DNA of 6,650 nucleotides, from assembly GCA_028749105.1 (NCBI GenBank), contig JAQUQF010000037.1, forward strand, positions 3,733-10,382, in the 5' to 3' direction. The position numbers and the translations under genes were made by a program. The stretch is from Acidobacteriota bacterium (GTDB taxonomy: Bacteria; Acidobacteriota; Aminicenantia; UBA2199). Under the pieces are notes generated by a model that was not told the origin of the DNA, did no database searches, and was given only the letters and a program-made list of their open reading frames with translations. Below, piece after piece: positions 4,952 to 6,650 of the stretch. Position 1 is the stretch's first letter. Each line of letters starts with the position of its first letter.

Positions 4952-5554
4952 ATGAAAAAAAAGATCTTATTGGTAAACTGTTACCGGGAAAACGCAGGGG
5001 AGAAGATCAAGGGCTATTATGAGTGGCTGAAAGCGGCGGCCAATGTTGCCGGAACGGAGCTGGATATCCAGGAGGCCGGCGACAAGGGGCCCTTCCCCGA
5101 CAAGACGGAATTCCACGCTGTCATCGTCTCGGGCTCGCAGAAGATGGTCGGCGACAACGAGACCGAGGCGACCCTGCTCGAGTTCCTGCGGGAGTGCCGG
5201 CGGCCGCTGCTGGGCATCTGCTACGGCCACCAGGTCCTGGCCCGCGCCTACGGCTGCCTGGTGAAAAAGGACGGGCAGAAGCACCTGGGCGACGAGGAGA
5301 TCTTTTTAAAGAAAGCGCATGCGCTTTTCGCCGGTTTCCCTCAGGTTTTCAAGATGCGCGAGAGCCACGAGGAGATCGTTGTGCGCGACCAGGCCCTGGA
5401 AGGGAATTTCCATGTCTTGGCCCATAACGCGTCGGGAAGGGTGGAGGCCATCGTCCATCGGCAGCACCCCTTATACGGCGTTCAGTTCCATCCGGAAAAG
5501 TCGGGTGACCTGGGGATCCGGCTATTGGTCAACTTCCTGAAAATGATTCCCTAG
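4952..5554 (+). CDS. Stand-alone class I glutamine amidotransferase (GMP-synthase-like)
   Basis: A 200-residue single-domain class I (triad) glutaminase. ATG 4952 is chosen: GAGGA at 4943-4947 precedes it and the protein begins with a beta strand (MKKKILLVN). The frame extends to 4913, but that ATG lies upstream of the predicted transcript start. Visible elements: FHAVIVSGSQKMVGD (54-68), forming the oxyanion/first loop; nucleophile elbow GICYGHQ with C90; RESHEE (136-141), which resembles the substrate-facing loop of GMP-synthase-type domains; and GVQFHPEKSG with H180 and E182 completing the triad. Family members release ammonia from glutamine for a partner synthase or cleave gamma-glutamyl bonds. 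No synthase domain is fused or adjacent, so the partner is unknown. Size resembles the separate GuaA glutaminase subunit of archaea, but the N-terminus (NCYRENAGEKIKGYYEWLK) differs, so a gamma-glutamyl hydrolase-like role is equally possible. Confidence 0.88.
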   Translation: MKKKILLVNCYRENAGEKIKGYYEWLKAAANVAGTELDIQEAGDKGPFPDKTEFHAVIVSGSQKMVGDNETEATLLEFLRECRRPLLGICYGHQVLARAYGCLVKKDGQKHLGDEEIFLKKAHALFAGFPQVFKMRESHEEIVVRDQALEGNFHVLAHNASGRVEAIVHRQHPLYGVQFHPEKSGDLGIRLLVNFLKMIP

Positions 5555-5607
5555 AACTTGGAGCCAGGCGCAAGGTGTAGGGGGCAGGATATATGGCGTT
5601 GGCAAGG

Positions 5608-5639
5608 AAAGGCAAAAGGTAAAAGTAAAAAGGCAAAAG
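5608..5639. repeat. Purine-rich stretch with repeated AAAGGCAAAAG
   Basis: AAAGGCAAAAG occurs at 5608-5618 and 5629-5639 (21-base period), separated by related GTAAAAGTA-like sequence, in the gap between the convergent amidotransferase and peptidase genes. No hairpin with a T-run is seen. It looks like degenerate low-complexity repeat DNA. Confidence 0.5.
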
Positions 5640-5717
5640 TTAGGAGAGGAACCTTTCCCGGTCTTTAAGATTTGAAGAGTCTGAGTTTTAATGTCAATAG
5701 AAACCAGGATCCGTCAA

Positions 5718-5731
5718 CCTTACGCCTTACG
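5718..5731. repeat. Tandem CCTTACG heptamer (two copies)
   Basis: Two perfect 7-base units lie side by side, 12 bases before the 3' end of the peptidase gene. On the other strand they read CGTAAGG. They may be the remnant of a short-period tandem repeat; two copies alone could be chance. Confidence 0.4.
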
Positions 5732-5742
5732 CCCAGCGCCGA

Positions 5743-6650
5743 TCACTTTTTTATTGCTTTGAGCGCCTCGGCCGCCGCTGCCAACAAAGGTTTGGCCGAG
5801 ATCTCCTCGCCCACGGCGTTCTTCATCCACAGCTGCGGTGTGAGGCGGCCGGCGCGGCACATGCGCTCCATCTCCCTGCCGATATTCTTCCCTTTCAGAT
5901 AGCTCTCCAGTTGGAAGGAGATGATGTGGCCCAGTGGGTAGTCGGGCAGGTAGAGGGCGGCGTCGATCATATGCGAATAGGCGGCCAGGATGACCTGGTC
6001 GCGGATTCCGAATATGGGGGCGTAGTACTTGTTCCAGACCTCGCGGGGGCAGGCCATGACCGCCCGGCGCAGGGCGTCGGGCGTGGCCCCGGGGTTCTTG
6101 TAGAGCCAGTTCCAGACCTTCATGTCGACCATGGCCACTCCCGCGATCTCGAAGGTCATCCACAGCGTGTCCAATGCCTGCAATTGGCGGGCGCGGCTGG
6201 TTGCCGCCGGGTAGCCCAGGATCTCCAGGTCGCGGTTCTGGAAGAGGAAGGCGAAGGCTTCGGTGACGGCGGTGTTGGGCACGCCGGCCATCAGCCAGGA
6301 GTCGGTCTTCTGCAGCGAAAGCACCTGCTCGGCGCAGTGGCCGAGCTCGTGCATGGCCACGTTGAAGCCCTGGTAGTCCATGCCGCCGGCAACGGCACGG
6401 GTGCGCAGATGTGACGGCTCCGAGCGCATTACGGCTCCCCATGCGTGGCCGGCGCCGCGGGCGGGATCGACCTCGATGCGCTTGCCGATGAAGGCGGCGT
6501 CGGCCGGGACGAAGCCCAGGCGCTGCAGGATGGCGGGCATGCTGCGCCGGAAGCGGTCGAGGCTGGGGTACTGCTGGCGCACTCGGCGGTCCAGCTCGGC
6601 TTCGCCGACTTTTGCGCGCGGCTTGAAGCCGTTGTACCAGATGTCGAATG
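5743..6650 (-). CDS. HExxH zinc metallopeptidase, M3-like, N-terminus beyond window
   Basis: The frame is open from the right edge to a TGA at 5745-5743, giving the C-terminal 302 residues. It begins FDIWYNGFKPR, so a GTG at 6582 inside it is not the start. The zinc motif HELGH is at 6351-6337 in context FNVAMHELGHCAEQ. A Glu in GVPNTAVTEAFAF (6261-6259), 30 residues after the first His, fits the third zinc ligand of gluzincins and resembles the HExxH...VPxxFxE arrangement of M3 oligopeptidases (thimet/oligoendopeptidase F). The C-terminal third is helical, with YSHMIDAALYLPDYPLGHII likely lining the substrate channel. M3-type enzymes usually cleave short peptides. Family assignment rests on motif layout, so a related M2/M32-type group is possible. 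No signal peptide can be judged because the N-terminus is missing. It converges with the amidotransferase. Confidence 0.82.
   Translation of the reverse strand, partial: FDIWYNGFKPRAKVGEAELDRRVRQQYPSLDRFRRSMPAILQRLGFVPADAAFIGKRIEVDPARGAGHAWGAVMRSEPSHLRTRAVAGGMDYQGFNVAMHELGHCAEQVLSLQKTDSWLMAGVPNTAVTEAFAFLFQNRDLEILGYPAATSRARQLQALDTLWMTFEIAGVAMVDMKVWNWLYKNPGATPDALRRAVMACPREVWNKYYAPIFGIRDQVILAAYSHMIDAALYLPDYPLGHIISFQLESYLKGKNIGREMERMCRAGRLTPQLWMKNAVGEEISAKPLLAAAAEALKAIKK

Overview
The window looks like chromosomal DNA of an uncultivated, GC-rich, Gram-negative-type bacterium. The base is GC-rich with strong third-position G/C. Promoters are of the sigma-70 and sigma-54 types, Shine-Dalgarno sites are clear at about half the genes, and secreted proteins carry Sec signal peptides. 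The mix (bacterial acyl-ACP thioesterase, secreted alpha/beta hydrolase, M3-like peptidase, many GNATs) would suit the Acidobacteriota/Aminicenantia or a deltaproteobacterial-type lineage. That placement is a low-confidence impression, since no ribosomal or other marker gene is present. I see no rRNA, tRNA, insertion sequence or CRISPR array.

Layout. At 1-1094 two genes read leftward, probably as one unit: a GNAT acetyltransferase followed by an acyl-ACP thioesterase cut by the left edge. A 166-bp divergent promoter region separates them from a rightward YoaP-type protein (GNAT plus thioredoxin-like C-terminal domain, 1261-2076). At 2197-2565 a small AraC-type regulator reads leftward. A 356-bp non-coding control region (2566-2921) divides it from a rightward secreted alpha/beta hydrolase (2922-4274). 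Next come a small exported protein made of 17-residue repeats (4332-4748, clearly more AT-rich than its surroundings) and a stand-alone class I glutamine amidotransferase with its own promoter (4952-5554). A leftward HExxH metallopeptidase (5743-6650), whose N-terminus lies beyond the right edge, closes the window.

The most interesting part is 2566-2921. On the minus strand a consensus sigma-54 promoter (TGGCACG-N4-TTGCA) sits directly in front of the AraC gene. Upstream of it are three copies of a palindrome built on GTGTCCCA-TTT-TGGGACAC, at about -119, -196 and -271. This is the architecture expected for a sigma-54 enhancer-binding protein acting through upstream activator sites. The inferred circuit is: unknown enhancer-binding protein, then the small AraC regulator, then perhaps the divergent secreted hydrolase. 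The last step is conjecture.

A second theme is start-site architecture. The predicted transcription starts of the leftward GNAT and of the AraC gene fall on or within about 2 bases of their start codons, and neither has a Shine-Dalgarno site. This hints at leaderless mRNAs beside conventionally led genes.
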